The translations under genes were made by a program, and so were the position numbers. Source: Telluribacter sp035998675 (lineage in GTDB: Bacteria; Bacteroidota; Bacteroidia; Cytophagales; Spirosomataceae). Taken from it: DNA of 64,000 nt. Each line of letters begins with the position of its first letter. Position 1 is the first letter of the stretch. The notes beneath the pieces were generated by a model. It was not told where the DNA came from. It searched no databases and saw only the letters and a program-made list of their open reading frames with translations. The stretch lies in contig NZ_DASYHI010000022.1 of the NCBI RefSeq assembly GCF_035998675.1, forward strand, positions 124,001 to 188,000, written 5' to 3'. Of this stretch, positions 63,446 to 64,000 are shown one piece after another.

Positions 63446-64000
63446 CTACTTTATTTTATAAATCACCAGTTCAGAAGGGGCCGGATAGGGTGCCTGCCGG
63501 GCTTTATCCTGATTGGTTGGCAAGGTTTGCCACTGCATCAGGTACTTTCCGGTGTTGTCTGTCCTGCGGTGCTCGGTCATACCCGGCTGAATTGTCATGG
63601 CCGAAAGTACCGGCGCGGCGGAAGTCTCCTGCGCTGCCTGTTGTCTTTTTACCTTCAGGGTACTTCGATCCAAGGTCCAGGTACCTTTTCCGTGCTTTTC
63701 GTGGTGGTAAGAAACGGCCAGTTCGTTGGTCCCCTGCGTTTTTACGGAGTTAATACCCACGCTATTGGCCAGCGAACCGTTGCGGTTGAGGTCCCAGGTA
63801 AAGTCCTTCCAGTCGCTGATTTGATGAATCTGCCATTCGTTAGTATTCTTTTCCCACCGGGCCAGGTATAGCTGACTAACCCCCTTCTTGTCAAACTTGT
63901 GGTAACTGATGAGGGGTACTTGCTGCTGGTCCCAGTTAATCTGGAAACTCATGTTAATTAATCCGTTCCAGGGGCCAACGGGGTCGACAACTGGTAAGTT
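63446..64000 (-). CDS. BNR-repeat protein, C-terminal part (runs off right edge)
   Basis: The frame is open through the window edge; about 184 residues are visible. The internal Met at 63952 is not the start, because the frame continues upstream with VDPVGPWNGLIN. The visible part has propeller-like strands (PLISYHKFDKKGVSQLYLARW, NELAVSYHHEKHGKGTWTL) typical of BNR_4 proteins found with polysaccharide lyases. Such proteins may be lyases or binding proteins for acidic glycans. It is in an operon with the alginate-lyase-like gene. Confidence 0.75.
   Translation of the reverse strand, partial: NLPVVDPVGPWNGLINMSFQINWDQQQVPLISYHKFDKKGVSQLYLARWEKNTNEWQIHQISDWKDFTWDLNRNGSLANSVGINSVKTQGTNELAVSYHHEKHGKGTWTLDRSTLKVKRQQAAQETSAAPVLSAMTIQPGMTEHRRTDNTGKYLMQWQTLPTNQDKARQAPYPAPSELVIYKIK

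Noticed and set aside
1..64000. tRNA, rRNA, CRISPR, insertion sequences, prophage
   Set aside because: I read the intergenic stretches for these and found no supporting structure or genes.

Overview
The window reads as a chromosomal segment of a member of the Bacteroidota, order Cytophagales (Spirosomaceae/Dyadobacter-like is my best guess from the protein set and the roughly 50% GC). The evidence is a SusC/SusD pair, FecR/ECF-sigma signalling, STN and carboxypeptidase-regulatory domains, TAT-exported sugar enzymes, DUF2851, DUF6807 and DUF1080 proteins, the GlgE glycogen pathway, YaiO-type barrels, and Bacteroidota -33/-7 promoters (TTG / TAnnTTTG). I saw no tRNA, rRNA, CRISPR array, insertion sequence or prophage. 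The tetranucleotide GTAC is strikingly frequent throughout, in genes of both strands and between genes.

Layout. 1-4530 (minus): GlgE alpha-glucan pathway (maltokinase running off the left edge, GlgE) with an M19 dipeptidase and a small MITE-like inverted-repeat element between them. 4901-10516 (plus): ECF sigma factor, FecR anti-sigma factor and a very large STN/macroglobulin-like/TonB-plug protein without a beta-barrel. 10528-28340: mostly housekeeping and single genes (MtgA, DUF2851, CCA-adding enzyme, GH140, AMP nucleosidase, a solitary HsdR-N protein, a MarR-YceI operon with a repeat operator, Maf, GH13, UspA, SMP-30), then the elongation pair mrdA-rodA followed by a kinase-fold-like protein, and DUF423.

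28693-40656: the most interesting block, a probable synthase-dependent exopolysaccharide locus. It has a receiver-only response regulator, an LTA-synthase-like phosphoglycerol transferase, an unknown inner-membrane-anchored protein, a TPR plus YaiO outer-membrane barrel, a HEAT-repeat membrane protein coupled to a processive GT2 synthase, a hybrid sensor protein whose kinase core looks degenerate, and a secreted hydrolase-like lipoprotein. Two near-consensus sigma-54 promoters, at 33993-34007 (plus) and 40700-40715 (minus), drive the synthase operon and the lipoprotein, suggesting one enhancer-dependent regulon.

40966-47362: GT9 transferase, YggS, a coiled-coil membrane protein, the rpsF-rpsR-rplI operon, hemW and an alpha/beta hydrolase. 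47443-61984 (all minus): a polysaccharide/glycoside utilisation locus with a truncated FecR-like gene, SusC, SusD, a sugar isomerase-like protein, a two-domain DUF1080 protein, a Gfo/Idh oxidoreductase, two tandem DUF6807 proteins, a Dabb protein and a GH9 glucanase, many with TAT or Sec signals. The families fit a periplasmic 3-keto-glycoside route. Strong hairpin terminators separate several of its genes. 62348-64000 (minus): an alginate-lyase-family protein and the end of a BNR-repeat protein, apparently part of another polysaccharide locus continuing past the right edge.
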